From positions 1 through 64,000 of the forward strand of contig NZ_JANFQO010000005.1 in NCBI RefSeq assembly GCF_024437735.1: a stretch of DNA of 64,000 bases, read 5' to 3'. Under the pieces are notes generated by a model. It saw only the letters and a list, made by a program, of their open reading frames with translations, was not told the DNA's origin and made no database searches. This document shows, one piece after another, positions 19,060 to 29,611 of the stretch. Each line of letters begins with the position of its first letter. Positions within the stretch are counted from its first letter, which is position 1. Source of the DNA: Tahibacter harae. Its GTDB lineage: Bacteria > Pseudomonadota > Gammaproteobacteria > Xanthomonadales > Rhodanobacteraceae. A program made the position numbers and the translations under genes.

Positions 19060-21244
19060 GGGCGGTGACCGCGGGCGGCTGCACCTGGCACAGGAAATCC
19101 GCCAGGGCGGCGCAGACGCCGCTGTCTTCGAACAGCACATGCTTGCGCTCGGCGATGGTGCGGCCCAGCGCGTGCAGCTGTTCCGGCGCGCCGGCCAGGG
19201 CGACGGCGCGGGCGATATAGTCCTCGGCGGAATCGGCGATCAGCGCATCCAGCTCCAGCGCGCGCAGCATGGCGTAGCTCTGCCGGCCGCGCATGCACTC
19301 GCCGGGCAAGGTCAGCCAGGGCTTGTCGCGCCACAGCGCGTCCAGGGTGGTGATGCCGCCGGAGAAGCCCAAAGTGTCCAGCAGCAGGTCGGCCTGTTCC
19401 ACGGCCTGGAGATATTCCGCAGCCGGCAGCGCGGTGCAGACCTGCACCCGGGCCGGATCCACGCCGTATTCGCCCAGGCTGGCGTGCAGGCGGCGCGCGA
19501 AACCTGCGGCCTGTTCTTGCGTGGCGGCGGTCAGGAATTGCAACGTCGTGCCCGGCGCCTGGGCCAGGATGCGGCCGAACAGCGCATCGTGGGCGGGATA
19601 CAGCTTGTACAGGTTCTGCAGGCAGGCCAGGCGCACCGGGCCCGGTGCGCGCGGCGCCGCCGCGACCGGCCCGGGCCGGGCAAAGCAGCCGCCCAGGCGC
19701 GGCAGGCGCTGCAGGATCTCGCTGTAGTGCTGCTGCGCGTGGGCCGGCTCGGCCGCGTCCGCGGACAGGAAATAGTCGATCGCTGCCGCGCCGCTGGTCA
19801 CCGGATGGGCCCAGGTCGCCACCTGCACGGGCGCATGCCGCAGTGCGGCCAGGCACTGGTTGACCACGTCCAGGCCCAGGTCGAGAAAGATCAGGACATC
19901 CAGTTCCGCCGCGCGCAGCCGCGCGCTCCAGTCGGCAAAGCTGCCGCCGCCGGCCTGGTAGTGGTCGGCGCGGGCGCGGAAGCGCTGCACCATTGCGTCG
20001 TCGCCGCTGCCGGTGTGGAACACGCACAGCTCCAGCCGCTCGCGCGGCAGGGCGAGCAGGGCTTCGCCCCAGGCCCGCGTGACGGAATGCTGGTGCAGGC
20101 AGCTCGATACCAGGCCTATGCGCCGGCGCGCGCGCCGTATCGGCCGCGGCGGCAGGTCGGCAATGGCGGCGCCCGTGGCGGCGTCGAGCAGGCGCCGCAC
20201 CACGGCCGCGTGGCGCCGGTGCAAGGCCACATGGGCGCCGTCCTGATAGGCCAGGGCGAAATCCGGCACGCTGCCGAGCAGGCGTCCGGCAGTGGCGGCA
20301 TCCAGGTCTTCGTGTTCAAACCCGGCCAGGCCGCGCTCCCAGTCCGCCAGCCATTGCGCGCGCTGGGCTTCGGACTCGAAGCAGGGCAGGGCCGGCGTAT
20401 GGAACAGCACCCAGCGCGCCAGCGCGTCGCGCGGCGACTGCGCCAGCACCTGGCGGAAAGTGGCGACGGCGGCGGCGGTCTGGTGCGCGCCGATGCGGGC
20501 CAGGCCCAGCTGTTGCAGCGCGGCCAGGGAGCCGGGCTGCAGCCGCACCAGTTGCTCGTGCACGGCGACGGGCTCCGCGCCGCCCTGGCGCCAGGCGTCG
20601 AGCACGGCGGCGCGGCGCTGCCAGATGGCCAGGTCCTGCGGCGCCAGCTCGCTGGCCCGGCGCAGCGCCGCGGCGGCGGCGTGCCAGTCCTGCGCGGCGG
20701 CGGCGGCCTGGCCCAGGGCGTCCCAGGCGGCGGCCTGGTCCGGCAGCCATTCGACCAGGCGGCGTGCGTGGAAGCCCGCGGCCAGTGCATCGCCGCGGGC
20801 CAGTGCATCCGCCACCAGGCCCAGGCGCGCCTGGGCCATGCCGGCGGCTTGGCGCAACGGCGCGAATTCGCGCTCGGATTCGTCAAACCGATGGCGCAGG
20901 CCCAGCACATGGCCGCGCAGGAAGGCACCGCCGGCGTCGGCCGGCTGCAACCGGCGCATTTCGGCGGAAGCGGTATCGGCCTCGTCCAGCTGCCCGGTCT
21001 GCAGGGCGGCTATCGCGAGTTCGCGCCAGGCCGCGGCCAGGCGCGGATCGGCCTGTACCGCCTTGCGCAGCGCAGCCAGTGCCTCTTCGCCGGCACCGCG
21101 CCGGCGCAGGAGCTGGCCCAGCAGCAACTGCAGCGCGGCATCGCGCGGCCGCGCCGCCAGCGCCCGCCGGCACAGCTGTTCCGCGGCCGCGGCATCGCCC
21201 CGCTGCAGCGCCGACTGGATTTGCGCAGCACTCTGATCGGACAC
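19052..21244 (-). CDS. TPR protein with SPINDLY/OGT-like (GT41) domain
   Basis: 730-aa protein starting with GTG. About ten TPR-like repeats fill residues ~1-270. The C-terminal half has the layout of GT41 O-GlcNAc/O-fucosyltransferase-like proteins: [33 protein letters not shown], a [16 protein letters not shown] stretch, [19 protein letters not shown] and LALGC-type NDP-site equivalents near [19 protein letters not shown]. Bacterial members usually glycosylate proteins in the cytoplasm. Together with the two TPR-glycosyltransferases downstream it suggests a protein-glycosylation module. No GTG ribosome-binding site is strong, so the exact start is uncertain. Confidence 0.85.
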   Translation of the reverse strand: MSDQSAAQIQSALQRGDAAAAEQLCRRALAARPRDAALQLLLGQLLRRRGAGEEALAALRKAVQADPRLAAAWRELAIAALQTGQLDEADTASAEMRRLQPADAGGAFLRGHVLGLRHRFDESEREFAPLRQAAGMAQARLGLVADALARGDALAAGFHARRLVEWLPDQAAAWDALGQAAAAAQDWHAAAAALRRASELAPQDLAIWQRRAAVLDAWRQGGAEPVAVHEQLVRLQPGSLAALQQLGLARIGAHQTAAAVATFRQVLAQSPRDALARWVLFHTPALPCFESEAQRAQWLADWERGLAGFEHEDLDAATAGRLLGSVPDFALAYQDGAHVALHRRHAAVVRRLLDAATGAAIADLPPRPIRRARRRIGLVSSCLHQHSVTRAWGEALLALPRERLELCVFHTGSGDDAMVQRFRARADHYQAGGGSFADWSARLRAAELDVLIFLDLGLDVVNQCLAALRHAPVQVATWAHPVTSGAAAIDYFLSADAAEPAHAQQHYSEILQRLPRLGGCFARPGPVAAAPRAPGPVRLACLQNLYKLYPAHDALFGRILAQAPGTTLQFLTAATQEQAAGFARRLHASLGEYGVDPARVQVCTALPAAEYLQAVEQADLLLDTLGFSGGITTLDALWRDKPWLTLPGECMRGRQSYAMLRALELDALIADSAEDYIARAVALAGAPEQLHALGRTIAERKHVLFEDSGVCAALADFLCQVQPPAVTAHD

Positions 21245-21364
21245 GCAAAAATCCGCGCAGGAGCCACTTTCCGCCGAACCGGTGGACAGTGGCCTTATTC
21301 AGTGGGAGAGCCGGAACGAAACCGCTACCATCGGCGGATTCCCAGCCCAGAAGGCGATTCTCCC

Positions 21365-22618
21365 ATGTTTGCGAAGGATCTGCGTATTGCCGGTTACGAC
21401 GACGCCCTGGCCCAGGCCATTGCCGCCGAACGGCAGCGCCAGGAAGACCATGTCGAACTCATCGCGTCGGAAAACTACGCCAGCCCGCGCGTGCTCGAAG
21501 CCCAGGGCACGGTGCTGACCAACAAGTACGCCGAAGGCTATCCCGGTAAGCGCTACTACGGCGGTTGCGAATATGTGGACATTGCAGAAAAGCTCGCCAT
21601 CGAGCGCGTCAAGCAGCTGTTCGGCGCCGACTATGCCAACGTGCAGCCGCACTCCGGTTCGCAGGCCAATGCCGCGGTCTACCTGGCCCTGCTCAGCCCC
21701 GGCGACACCATCCTCGGCATGAGCCTGGCCCACGGCGGCCACCTCACCCACGGCGCCAAGGTCAATTTCAGCGGCAAGATCTTCAACGCCGTGCAGTACG
21801 GCATCGATCCGGCCACCGGCCTGATCGACTACGACGAGATCCAGCGCCTGGCCGACGAGCACAAGCCGCGCATGCTGGTCGGCGGCTTCAGCGCCTATTC
21901 GCAGGTGATCGACTGGGCGCGCATGGCGCAGATCGCCAAGTCCGTCGGCGCCTACTTCTTCGTCGACATGGCCCATGTGGCCGGCCTGGTCGCCGCCGGC
22001 GTCTATCCCAACCCGGTGCCGCATGCCGACATCGTCACCTCGACCACGCACAAGACCCTGCGCGGCCCGCGCGGCGGCATCATCCTGGCGCGCGCGAACG
22101 AGGAGATCGAGAAGAAGCTGCAGTCCATGGTGTTCCCGGGCACCCAGGGCGGCCCGCTGATGCACGTGATCGCGGCCAAGGCGGTCGCGTTCAAGGAAGC
22201 GCTGGAGCCGGAATTCAAGGCCTACCAGCAGCAGGTGGTGAAGAACGCCAAGGCGATGGCGGCGGCACTCACCGCGCGCGGCTACCGCATCGTCTCCGGC
22301 GGCACGGAGAACCACCTCATGCTGATCGACCTGATCGGCCGCGAAGTCACCGGCAAGGACGCAGAGGCGGCCCTGGGCAAGGCGCATATCACGGTCAACA
22401 AGAACGCGGTGCCGAACGATCCGCGCTCGCCCTTCATCACCTCGGGCCTGCGCATAGGCACGCCGGCGGTGACCACGCGCGGCTACACCGAGCAGGACTG
22501 CACCGACCTCGCCAACTGGATCTGCGACGTGCTGGATGCCCCCACCGACGACGGCGTGCTGGCGCGCGTGCGCGAAGCGGTGACGGCGCAGTGCAAGCGG
22601 CTGCCGGTCTACGGCTGA
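21365..22618 (+). CDS. glyA: Serine hydroxymethyltransferase
   Basis: 417-aa PLP enzyme that interconverts serine plus tetrahydrofolate with glycine plus methylene-tetrahydrofolate; 417 aa is the family length. Landmarks are [45 protein letters not shown] and the PLP-lysine motif [13 protein letters not shown] (Lys ~230). AAGG lies 11 bases before the ATG. It is transcribed away from the glycosylation island, with 120 bp between the divergent starts. Confidence 0.98.
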   Translation: MFAKDLRIAGYDDALAQAIAAERQRQEDHVELIASENYASPRVLEAQGTVLTNKYAEGYPGKRYYGGCEYVDIAEKLAIERVKQLFGADYANVQPHSGSQANAAVYLALLSPGDTILGMSLAHGGHLTHGAKVNFSGKIFNAVQYGIDPATGLIDYDEIQRLADEHKPRMLVGGFSAYSQVIDWARMAQIAKSVGAYFFVDMAHVAGLVAAGVYPNPVPHADIVTSTTHKTLRGPRGGIILARANEEIEKKLQSMVFPGTQGGPLMHVIAAKAVAFKEALEPEFKAYQQQVVKNAKAMAAALTARGYRIVSGGTENHLMLIDLIGREVTGKDAEAALGKAHITVNKNAVPNDPRSPFITSGLRIGTPAVTTRGYTEQDCTDLANWICDVLDAPTDDGVLARVREAVTAQCKRLPVYG

Positions 22619-22670
22619 GCCGGATTCGAGCAAGGCATGAAGGGCCGGCGGAACGGGTGAGGCATACGGC

Positions 22671-22845
22671 TCTCCCCCGCGCTTGCGCGGGGAGCGGGTC
22701 GGGTGGGGGCGGCGCTTCCGTCGCGTCGCCGCCCAGGTTTCATCCCCGGCAACCCGCCTGCGCGGACCTGTCGTGAAAACCTGGGCGCAGCGCCGGGTTT
22801 CTGGCGTCGCTTCGCCCGCTCCCCCGCGCAAGTGCGGGGGAGCGG
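22671..22845. repeat. REPIN-like element (two inverted REP hairpins around an inner inverted repeat)
   Basis: Left end: CTCCCCCGCG-type hairpin followed by GCGGGTCGGGTGGG. Right end: a 12-bp-stem hairpin CCGCTCCCCCGC / GCGGGGGAGCGG. The right end is nearly the reverse complement of the left end. Inside lies a second inverted pair, GCCCAGGTTT (22731) and AAACCTGGGC (22777). This nested organisation is that of REP doublets. It fills most of the glyA-nrdR gap and would also fold in RNA. Confidence 0.7.
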
Positions 22846-22878
22846 AATCAATGCAGGACGCGGATTTCCTGCGAAGGT

Positions 22879-22908
22879 TTTACCGATTTGCCAATTTCGC
22901 TTTACGAT
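22879..22908 (+). promoter_or_regulatory. Possible promoter of nrdR and the riboflavin genes
   Basis: TTTACC and TACGAT are separated by 18 bp. A transcript from here would begin within a few bases of the nrdR ATG, leaving almost no leader. Candidate only. Confidence 0.3.
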
Positions 22909-22916
22909 CCGCAGCC

Positions 22917-23438
22917 ATGCACTGCCCCTTCTGCCAGCACGAAGACACCCGCGTGATCGACTCGCGCCTGGCCGAGGACGGCGCCACCGTGCGGCGGCGG
23001 CGCGAATGTCCCGCCTGCGGCGAGCGCTTCAACACCTTCGAGACGGCCGAAATCAAGCTGCCGGCCATCGTCAAGAGCGACGGCCGCCGCGAGGCCTTCG
23101 ACGAAAACAAGCTGCGCGTGGGCGTGGAGCGTTCGCTGCAGAAGCGTCCGGTTTCCAGCGATGCGGTCGACGAAGTGGTGCGCAACATCCTGCGCAACCT
23201 GCGCCAGGTCAACGAGCGCGAGGTCGCTTCGCGCCGGGTCGGCGAATGGGTGATGGAGGAACTGCGCCGCATCGATTCGGTGGCCTATGTGCGCTTCGCC
23301 TCGGTCTACCGCCGCTTCGCCGACGTGCAGGCCTTCCGCGAGGAAATCGAACGGCTGGAACGCGAGCTGCCGGTGCTGGAAGGCCTGCAGCTGCCGCTGC
23401 TGGGCGAAGGCGTGCCCGCGGCGCGCAAGAAATCGTGA
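22917..23438 (+). CDS. nrdR: Transcriptional repressor NrdR
   Basis: 173-aa regulator of ribonucleotide reductase genes. The N-terminal zinc ribbon has Cys3, Cys6, Cys31 and Cys34, then the ATP-cone begins at [20 protein letters not shown]. The conserved core ends near [21 protein letters not shown]. About 15 further residues extend past the usual ~150-aa length. NrdR next to ribD and nusB is a common gammaproteobacterial order. Confidence 0.97.
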   Translation: MHCPFCQHEDTRVIDSRLAEDGATVRRRRECPACGERFNTFETAEIKLPAIVKSDGRREAFDENKLRVGVERSLQKRPVSSDAVDEVVRNILRNLRQVNEREVASRRVGEWVMEELRRIDSVAYVRFASVYRRFADVQAFREEIERLERELPVLEGLQLPLLGEGVPAARKKS

Positions 23439-23475
23439 GCGCGCTCCGCCGCGACCGGCGCTGAGTCCGGCCCGC

Positions 23476-24585
23476 ATGTTCGACGCCGCCGATCACGCCC
23501 ACATGGCCCTGGCCCTGCGCCTGGCCGAACGCGGCGCCTTTACCACCTCGCCCAATCCGCGCGTGGGCTGCGTCATCGCCCGCGGCGGAGAAATCCTCGG
23601 CAGCGGCTGGCACCAGCGCGCCGGCGGCCCGCATGCCGAAGTCTTCGCCCTGCGCGAAGCCGGCGAGGCCGCCCGCGGCGCCTGCGCCTACGTCACCCTG
23701 GAACCCTGTGCCCACCACGGCCGCACGCCGCCCTGCGCCGACGCGCTGATCGCTGCCGGCGTGGCCCGCGTCGTGATCGCGGCCGAGGATCCGTTCCCGC
23801 AGGTGGCCGGACGCGGCATCGGGAACCTGCGCGCCGCCGGCATACAGGTCGATACCGGCCTGCAGCGCGAGGCGGCGCGCGAACTCAACCGCGGCTTCTT
23901 CAGCCGCATCGAACGCGGCCGTCCCTGGCTGCGGCTCAAGCTGGCGCAGAGCCTGGACGGCCGCACCGCGCTGCACAACGGCCAGTCGCAATGGATCACC
24001 GGCGCCGCTGCGCGCGAGGACGTGCAGCGCTGGCGCGCGCGCAGCTCGGCCCTGCTCACCGCGGCGGGCACGGCGCGGGCCGACGATCCGCGCCTGACCG
24101 TGCGCCTGCCCGCCGGGGTCGATTTCCAGCCGCCGCTGCGCGTGGTGCTGGATGCGCGCCTGGATGCGCTGGCGCCGGGCTGCCATCTGCTCGACGGTTC
24201 GGTGCCGACGCTGGTCGTGCATGGCGAAGGTGCAGCCGTGCCCGCTGCTTATGCCGCGGTCGAATGTCTGCCGCTGCCGCTGGAACAGGGCCGTATTCCG
24301 CTGCCGCGGCTGCTGCAGGAGCTGGCGGCGCGGGGCGTCAACGAGATCCAGGCCGAAGCCGGCCCGGCCCTGGCCGGCAGCCTGTACGCCGCCGGCCTGG
24401 TCGACGAGCTGCTGCTGTACGTGGCGCCGCTGCTGCTGGGCGACGCCGGCCTGCCGCTGCTGCGCCTGCCGCTGCTGTCGGACATGGCTGCGCGCTGGCC
24501 GCTGCGGCTGCTGGAGCAGCGCCAGCTCGGCGAGGACTGGCGCCTGCTGCTGCGGCCCTTGCCTGGGGCGCAGGCGGCCCCATGA
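23476..24585 (+). CDS. ribD: Bifunctional riboflavin biosynthesis deaminase/reductase RibD
   Basis: 369-aa enzyme for the second and third committed riboflavin steps. The N-terminal deaminase has zinc ligands in PHAEVFALR (His53, Glu55) and EPCAHHGRTPPC (Cys78, Cys87). The C-terminal reductase begins at LRLKLAQSLDGRTA and contains EAGPALAGSL. ATG at 23476 follows the nrdR stop by 37 bp. Confidence 0.97.
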   Translation: MFDAADHAHMALALRLAERGAFTTSPNPRVGCVIARGGEILGSGWHQRAGGPHAEVFALREAGEAARGACAYVTLEPCAHHGRTPPCADALIAAGVARVVIAAEDPFPQVAGRGIGNLRAAGIQVDTGLQREAARELNRGFFSRIERGRPWLRLKLAQSLDGRTALHNGQSQWITGAAAREDVQRWRARSSALLTAAGTARADDPRLTVRLPAGVDFQPPLRVVLDARLDALAPGCHLLDGSVPTLVVHGEGAAVPAAYAAVECLPLPLEQGRIPLPRLLQELAARGVNEIQAEAGPALAGSLYAAGLVDELLLYVAPLLLGDAGLPLLRLPLLSDMAARWPLRLLEQRQLGEDWRLLLRPLPGAQAAP

Positions 24586-24722
24586 CGGGGAATCGCGCCG
24601 GCGGTCCGTCTGCATTGCGGCCGGACGGCGGCGCCCGGGCTGGCCTGTGCGGGCAGCCTCTCCGCTGTCGGGTCGGGGGTGCGGCGTTGAAATATTTTCC
24701 TGATTTATAGAAGTTAATAAAT

Positions 24723-25328
24723 ATGTTTACTGGAATAATCCAATCGGTGGGCCGCGTGCGCGCGATCGAACCCGTCGGCGGCGATGTGCGCCTGGTGGTG
24801 GATACGGCCGAGCTGGACCTGTCCGATGTGCGCCTGGGCGACAGCATCGCCGTGGACGGCGTCTGCCTGACCGCGGTGGCGCTGGACGGCGCCAGCTTCG
24901 CCGCTGACGTCTCGCGCGAGACCCTGAACTGCACCACCCTGGGCGCCTGGGCCGCCGGCCGCCGGGTGAATCTGGAAAAGGCCCTGCGCCTGGCCGACCG
25001 CCTGGGCGGGCACCTGGTCTCCGGCCATGTCGACGGCGTCGGCGAAGTGGTCTCCGTGCTGCCCGAGGCGCGTTCGCTGCGCTGGGTATTCGCCGTGCCG
25101 GCAGCGCTCGCGCGCTATATCGCCGCCAAGGGCTCGATCGCGGTGAACGGCGTCAGCCTCACCGTCAACGAAGTGGACGGCCGCCGCTTCGGCGTCAACC
25201 TGATCCCGCACACCCTGGAAAAAACCGGCTTCGGCGACTGCGCCGTCGGCAGCGCGGTGAATATCGAGGTGGACCTGATGGCGCGCTACGCCGAAAGGCT
25301 GTCATCCGAAAAAGCCGCGGAAGCGTGA
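24723..25328 (+). CDS. ribE: Riboflavin synthase alpha chain
   Basis: 201-aa enzyme that dismutates two 6,7-dimethyl-8-ribityllumazine molecules. Two lumazine-binding barrels are visible: [10 protein letters not shown] ... [10 protein letters not shown] ... SRETL and [13 protein letters not shown] ... [12 protein letters not shown]. It is preceded by an AT-rich leader (24686-24722), unusual for this genome, but no FMN riboswitch core was recognised. Confidence 0.97.
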   Translation: MFTGIIQSVGRVRAIEPVGGDVRLVVDTAELDLSDVRLGDSIAVDGVCLTAVALDGASFAADVSRETLNCTTLGAWAAGRRVNLEKALRLADRLGGHLVSGHVDGVGEVVSVLPEARSLRWVFAVPAALARYIAAKGSIAVNGVSLTVNEVDGRRFGVNLIPHTLEKTGFGDCAVGSAVNIEVDLMARYAERLSSEKAAEA

Positions 25329-25424
25329 CAAACTAGCCGGTCTCCGCGGCGTTTGCGCCACTTCGGTCTGCTGTCCGGCGCGGGCGAACCGCTGCTCCGA
25401 ATCCCCCATCCCGAATCGAATCCC

Positions 25425-26519
25425 ATGCCCTTCGACACCATCCCCGACATCATCGACGACATCCGCGCCGGCCGCATGGTCGTCATCCTCGACGACGAGG
25501 ACCGCGAGAACGAAGGCGACGTCATCATGGCGGCGGAAAAAGTCCGTCCCGAAGACATCAACTTCATGGTGCGCGAGGCGCGCGGCCTGGTCTGCCTGTC
25601 GCTGACTCAGGCGCGTTGCCGCCAGCTGGGCCTCAAGCCCATGGTGATGGACAACACTTCGCCCTACCACACCAACTTCACCGTCTCCATCGAGGCGGCC
25701 GAGGGCGTGACCACGGGCATCTCCGCTTACGACCGCGCACACACCGTGCGCACCGCCGTGCGCGCCGATGCGCGCGCGCAGGACCTGTCCCAGCCCGGCC
25801 ATATCTTCCCGCTGACTTCCCAGCCCGGCGGCGTGCTGACCCGCGCCGGCCATACCGAAGCCGCCAGCGACCTGGCGGCCCTGGCCGGGCTGGAGCCGGC
25901 CGGCGTACTGGTCGAGGTGCTGCACGACGACGGCCGCATGGCGCGGCGGCCCGAGCTGGAGGCGTTCGCGCAGAAGCACGGCCTGCGCATAGGCACCATC
26001 GCGGACCTGATCCGCTATCGCCTGCAGACCGAGAAAACCATCGAGCGCGTGCATGACGAGGCGGTGCAGACCGAATTCGGCCCGTTCCGCCTGGTCGCGT
26101 ATCGCGACATTGTGAATAAATCTCTTAATTTCGCCCTGGTCCGCGGCGACGTGGCCGATGGCGCGCCGGTGCTGACCCGCGTCCACGTGCGCAACACCTT
26201 GTCCGACGTGCTGCATCTGGTCCGCGCCGACCTGGGCCTGACCGTGACCGCGGCGCTGCGCCGCATCGCCGCCGAGGACCGCGGCGTAGTGCTGGTGCTG
26301 TCCGAACCCGGCGAAGATCAGGCCCTGCTCGACCGCCTGAGCCGCCGCGCCGCCGCGCCGGGCAAGGCCGAGGCGGTGCAGGAATGGCGCCGCCACGGCC
26401 TGGGGGCGCAGATCCTGGCGGATCTGGGCGTGCGCCAGCTGCGCGTGCTGGGCACGGCACGGCGCCTGGTCGGCCTGGCCGGCTTCGGCCTGGAAGTGGT
26501 CGGCCACGAGCCGGGCTGA
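25425..26519 (+). CDS. ribB: 3,4-dihydroxy-2-butanone-4-phosphate synthase with degenerate GTP cyclohydrolase II half (RibBX type)
   Basis: 364 aa; ATG at 25425 gives the usual [18 protein letters not shown] start. The N-terminal ~205 residues are an intact DHBP synthase ([34 protein letters not shown]). The C-terminal half keeps GTP cyclohydrolase II fold landmarks ([23 protein letters not shown]) but lacks the zinc cysteines (normally RVHSEC...CDCG) and the HLRQEGRGIGL motif, so cyclohydrolase activity is not expected. Such RibBX proteins are known in proteobacteria. A separate ribA should exist elsewhere in the genome. Confidence 0.93.
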   Translation: MPFDTIPDIIDDIRAGRMVVILDDEDRENEGDVIMAAEKVRPEDINFMVREARGLVCLSLTQARCRQLGLKPMVMDNTSPYHTNFTVSIEAAEGVTTGISAYDRAHTVRTAVRADARAQDLSQPGHIFPLTSQPGGVLTRAGHTEAASDLAALAGLEPAGVLVEVLHDDGRMARRPELEAFAQKHGLRIGTIADLIRYRLQTEKTIERVHDEAVQTEFGPFRLVAYRDIVNKSLNFALVRGDVADGAPVLTRVHVRNTLSDVLHLVRADLGLTVTAALRRIAAEDRGVVLVLSEPGEDQALLDRLSRRAAAPGKAEAVQEWRRHGLGAQILADLGVRQLRVLGTARRLVGLAGFGLEVVGHEPG

Positions 26520-26589
26520 ACCGGTCCGGACAGCCCGCCCGGCCGGGCTCAGGTAGAATGGCGCCCCTTTCCCGTCCGACTTCCTGCCC

Positions 26590-27054
26590 ATGTCCCTGAT
26601 CGCCGGCGAGCTGCGCGTCGCCCCGGACAGCCGCTACGCCGTGATCGCGAGCCGCTGGAATCCGCGCATAGTCGACACCCTGGTCAGCGGCGCCGAGCAG
26701 GCGCTGCGCGCCAACGGCGTCGCCGCCGACGCCATCGATGTGGTGCGCGTGCCCGGTGCCTGGGAAATTCCCATCGCCGCCGCGCGCCTGGCCGCGGCCG
26801 GCCAGCATGCGGCGCTGCTCTGCCTGGGCTGCGTGGTGCGCGGCGATACGCGCCACTACGAACACGTCGCCGACGGCTGCGCCCAGGGCCTGATGCGGGT
26901 TGCGCTGGATCACCGCCTGCCGGTGCTCAACGGCGTGCTCGCGGTGGAACGCCACGAGGACGCCGCCGCCCGCGCCGGCGGCGCGCACGGCAACAAGGGC
27001 GAGGAAATCGCCCTGGCCGCTTTGGAAATGGTTGATTTGTGGAGAAAGCTGTGA
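26590..27054 (+). CDS. ribH: 6,7-dimethyl-8-ribityllumazine synthase
   Basis: 154-aa lumazine synthase. Family landmarks are [51 protein letters not shown] and [19 protein letters not shown]. The normal final substrate site (ENxEQA) is replaced by VERHEDA, which is a tolerated variation. It is coupled to nusB by a four-base stop/start overlap (GTGA). Confidence 0.96.
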   Translation: MSLIAGELRVAPDSRYAVIASRWNPRIVDTLVSGAEQALRANGVAADAIDVVRVPGAWEIPIAAARLAAAGQHAALLCLGCVVRGDTRHYEHVADGCAQGLMRVALDHRLPVLNGVLAVERHEDAAARAGGAHGNKGEEIALAALEMVDLWRKL

Positions 27055-27506
27055 CGCACGCACGCAAACCCGATGGTGTCGATCTGGCCGCACGTTCGCG
27101 CGCACGCCGCCGCGCGCTGCAGGCCCTGTACGCCTGGCAGATCTCCGGCAGCGCCATCGGCGGTGTGATCGACCAGTTCCGCCATGAGCAGGACATGGAA
27201 GTGGCCGACATCGACTACTTCATCGACCTGGTGCGCGGTGTGGAAAGCCACTGTGCCGAACTCGACGCCGGCCTGCTGCCGTTCCTCGGTCGCGAAGTGG
27301 CCCAGGTCGATCCGATCGAGCGCGCCGCGCTGCGCATCGGCGCCTACGAACTGAAATACCGCGTCGACGTGCCCTACCGCGTCGTCATCAACGAGGCGAT
27401 CGAAACCACCAAGCGTTTTGGCGCCGATCACGGCCACACCTACGTCAACGGCGTGCTGGACAAGCTCGCCGGCGAGTGGCGCAAGCCCGAGTACCGCGGG
27501 CGCTGA
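27051..27506 (+). CDS. nusB: Transcription antitermination protein NusB
   Basis: 151 aa starting at GTG within the ribH stop; GGAG lies seven bases upstream and decides this start over an earlier GTG. The all-helical core shows [42 protein letters not shown] and [25 protein letters not shown]. NusB binds boxA RNA with NusE (S10) in rRNA antitermination. Position after ribH is conserved in proteobacteria. Confidence 0.97.
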   Translation: MTHARKPDGVDLAARSRARRRALQALYAWQISGSAIGGVIDQFRHEQDMEVADIDYFIDLVRGVESHCAELDAGLLPFLGREVAQVDPIERAALRIGAYELKYRVDVPYRVVINEAIETTKRFGADHGHTYVNGVLDKLAGEWRKPEYRGR

Positions 27507-28477
27507 TGGGCGAATTCGCCCTGATCGACGAGATCCGCCGGCGCTGCGCACTGGCGCGGCCGGACGTCGTTCTGGGCATAGGCGACGACGCGGCGCTGCT
27601 GCGCGTCGCCGCGGACCAGGAGCTTGCGGTGAGCATGGACACGCTGGTCGCCGGCGTGCATTTCCCGTTGCAGACCGAGCCCTTCGACATCGGCTGGAAG
27701 GCGCTGGCGGTGAATCTTTCGGACCTCGCCGCGATGGGCGCCGCACCGGCCTGGGCCACGCTCGCGCTGACCTTGCCGCAGGCCGACCGCGACTGGGTCG
27801 CTGCTTTCTGCGACGGCTTTGCCGCACTGGCCCGGCCGCATGCGCTGGCCCTGGTCGGCGGCGATACCACGCAGGGGCCGCTGAGCATCACCGTCACCGT
27901 GCATGGCTTCGTTCCCGCCGGCCGCGCGCTGCGCCGCGACGGCGCACAGCCCGGCGATGCGGTGCTCGTCAGCGGCTTCCCCGGCGATGCCGCCGCGGGC
28001 CTGACCTGCGTGCTGGCCAGCGCCCTGCTGCGTGCAACGGCCGAAGCCGAGCGCGCCGAACTGCTGCAGCGCGTGAACCGGCCTACGCCGCGGGTAGACC
28101 TGGGACTGGCCTTGCGCGGCCTCGCGACGGCGGCGATCGACGTATCCGACGGCCTGGTCCAGGATCTGGGCCATATCGCCGCGCGCAGCGGCGTGGCGGC
28201 GCGGGTCGAAGCAGAACAGCTGCCGTGTTCGCCCGCGCTGGCCGCGGTCGGCGACGCCGCGCAGCGGCGCCAGTGGCAATTGTTCGGCGGCGACGATTAC
28301 GAACTGTGCTTTACCGCGCCGCCGGCCGCGCTGCCGGCCGTACATGCGGCGGCGGCCGCTGCCGGCGTGCCCGTGCGCGTGATCGGCCGCATCGAAGCGG
28401 GCAGCGGCGTGCGCGTGTGCGATGCCGATGGCGCGGAAGTGAGCCTGCAGCGCGGCGGCTGGGAGCATTTCGCCTGA
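27506..28477 (+). CDS. thiL: Thiamine-monophosphate kinase
   Basis: 323-aa ATP-dependent kinase that makes thiamine diphosphate. Motifs are [13 protein letters not shown] at the start, VLGIGDDAALL and the metal-binding SMDTLVAGVHF, AVNLSDLAAMGA, LVGGDTTQG, DVSDGLVQDLGHI and FGGDDYELCFT. ATG overlaps the nusB stop by one base (TGATG). Confidence 0.97.
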   Translation: MGEFALIDEIRRRCALARPDVVLGIGDDAALLRVAADQELAVSMDTLVAGVHFPLQTEPFDIGWKALAVNLSDLAAMGAAPAWATLALTLPQADRDWVAAFCDGFAALARPHALALVGGDTTQGPLSITVTVHGFVPAGRALRRDGAQPGDAVLVSGFPGDAAAGLTCVLASALLRATAEAERAELLQRVNRPTPRVDLGLALRGLATAAIDVSDGLVQDLGHIAARSGVAARVEAEQLPCSPALAAVGDAAQRRQWQLFGGDDYELCFTAPPAALPAVHAAAAAAGVPVRVIGRIEAGSGVRVCDADGAEVSLQRGGWEHFA

Positions 28478-28989
28478 TGGCGCTGAGTGCGCAGCAGCGC
28501 CGCGTCGTGCTCGGCCATCCGGCCGGCTGGATCGCCAGCGGCCTGGGCACGGGGCTGAGCCCCGTCGCACCCGGCACGGTAGGCTCGGCCGCGGCCTTGC
28601 TGCCGTATCTGTGGCTGCGCGAATTGCCGCTGTTGGCCTATCTGGGCGTGGTGCTGGCGGTGTTCGCGCTGGGCGTGCTGGTGTCGCGCACCCTGTGCCG
28701 GCGCTGCGCGGTAGAGGATCCGGGCTTCATCGTCATCGACGAATTCGTGGGCCAGTGGCTGGCCCTGGCCCTGGCGCCGCCGGGCTGGGTCTGGATACTT
28801 GTAGGCTTCTTGCTTTTTAGATTGTTCGATGTGTGGAAGCCATGGCCGGTATCCTGGGCCGACCGCGAAGTCGAAGGCGGGCTGGGTGTGATGCTGGACG
28901 ATGCCCTGGCCGGCGTGCTCGCCGCCTTCGCGCTGGCGGGGGTGGTCTGGGCTGCACGGGCGGCCGGGTTCCCGGCGATCCTCGCTTGA
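28477..28989 (+). CDS. pgpA: Phosphatidylglycerophosphatase A
   Basis: 170-aa inner-membrane phosphatase that dephosphorylates phosphatidylglycerophosphate. Characteristic motifs are GLGTGLSPVAPGTVGS, DPGFIVIDEFVGQWLAL, FRLFDVWKPWPVSWADR and GGLGVMLDDALAG, with four hydrophobic segments. Its start overlaps the thiL stop by one base, so nusB-thiL-pgpA are translated as a unit. Confidence 0.96.
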   Translation: MALSAQQRRVVLGHPAGWIASGLGTGLSPVAPGTVGSAAALLPYLWLRELPLLAYLGVVLAVFALGVLVSRTLCRRCAVEDPGFIVIDEFVGQWLALALAPPGWVWILVGFLLFRLFDVWKPWPVSWADREVEGGLGVMLDDALAGVLAAFALAGVVWAARAAGFPAILA

Positions 28990-29162
28990 AACCAGCGGCT
29001 TTCGCGTAATTCCCGCGTTCATTCTCCCCCGGGCTGCCCTGGTGGCAAGCGGCCGGCGTGACGTGGCGACGCCAGAATCCCGCCCTGTCGCAACGCTTTC
29101 CGCGATTCCGCCGCTGGGCCTTCCAGCCTGTGCCGGCAGCTACGCCACGCTTCGCTCCGTAC

Positions 29163-29600
29163 TCACGGATCGCACGGCGAGCCGCGCTCCTGCAACGGCG
29201 GCCCGCGCCGGTACGCCGTCACCTGCGCATTGCCGTTCGCATCCTCGCGCAAGGTCACTTTCTCGCTGATCACATGTCCGTCGGCGAATTCGGTGATGAA
29301 CACCGTATCGATGCGGTCAGGCTTTTCCAGCAGCTCGAAATCCAGCCCCTTGCGGCATTTCACCGTCGCCTCGCTGCGCCGCGCCTTGCGGATGGCGGCG
29401 CTCCAGTCGGCCAGGCTCTGCCGGCGCAGGTCGGCTGAGGCTTCGTTCCAGGCCTGTTCGAACTTGCCGGCGTCGATCAGCTCCAGCCAGTTCTTTGCCA
29501 GGTTCATCTGCGGCAGGGTGGGTTCCACCGGCTTCTGCGCCAGGCCGGCCAGGGGCAGGGCGAACAGCAGGGCTAGGGCGGTTGCAGGCAGCAGGCGCAT
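29163..29600 (-). CDS. Periplasmic DUF4019-type protein
   Basis: 145-aa protein with signal peptide MRLLPATALALLFALPLAGLA and mature start near QKPVEP. The domain shows NWLELIDAGKFEQAWNEAS, WSAAIRKARRS and TVFITEFADGHVISEKVTL, the pattern of DUF4019 proteins, whose function is unknown. It is the last gene of the leftward lpoA operon, 11 bp after the FAD oxidoreductase. Confidence 0.8.
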   Translation of the reverse strand: MRLLPATALALLFALPLAGLAQKPVEPTLPQMNLAKNWLELIDAGKFEQAWNEASADLRRQSLADWSAAIRKARRSEATVKCRKGLDFELLEKPDRIDTVFITEFADGHVISEKVTLREDANGNAQVTAYRRGPPLQERGSPCDP

Positions 29601-29611
29601 GGCCGGTTCCT

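Noticed and set aside
24586-24722. FMN riboswitch before ribE
   Set aside because: No conserved FMN-aptamer core (AGGG...GGTGAAATTCC-type segments) could be found; only an AT-rich leader is present.
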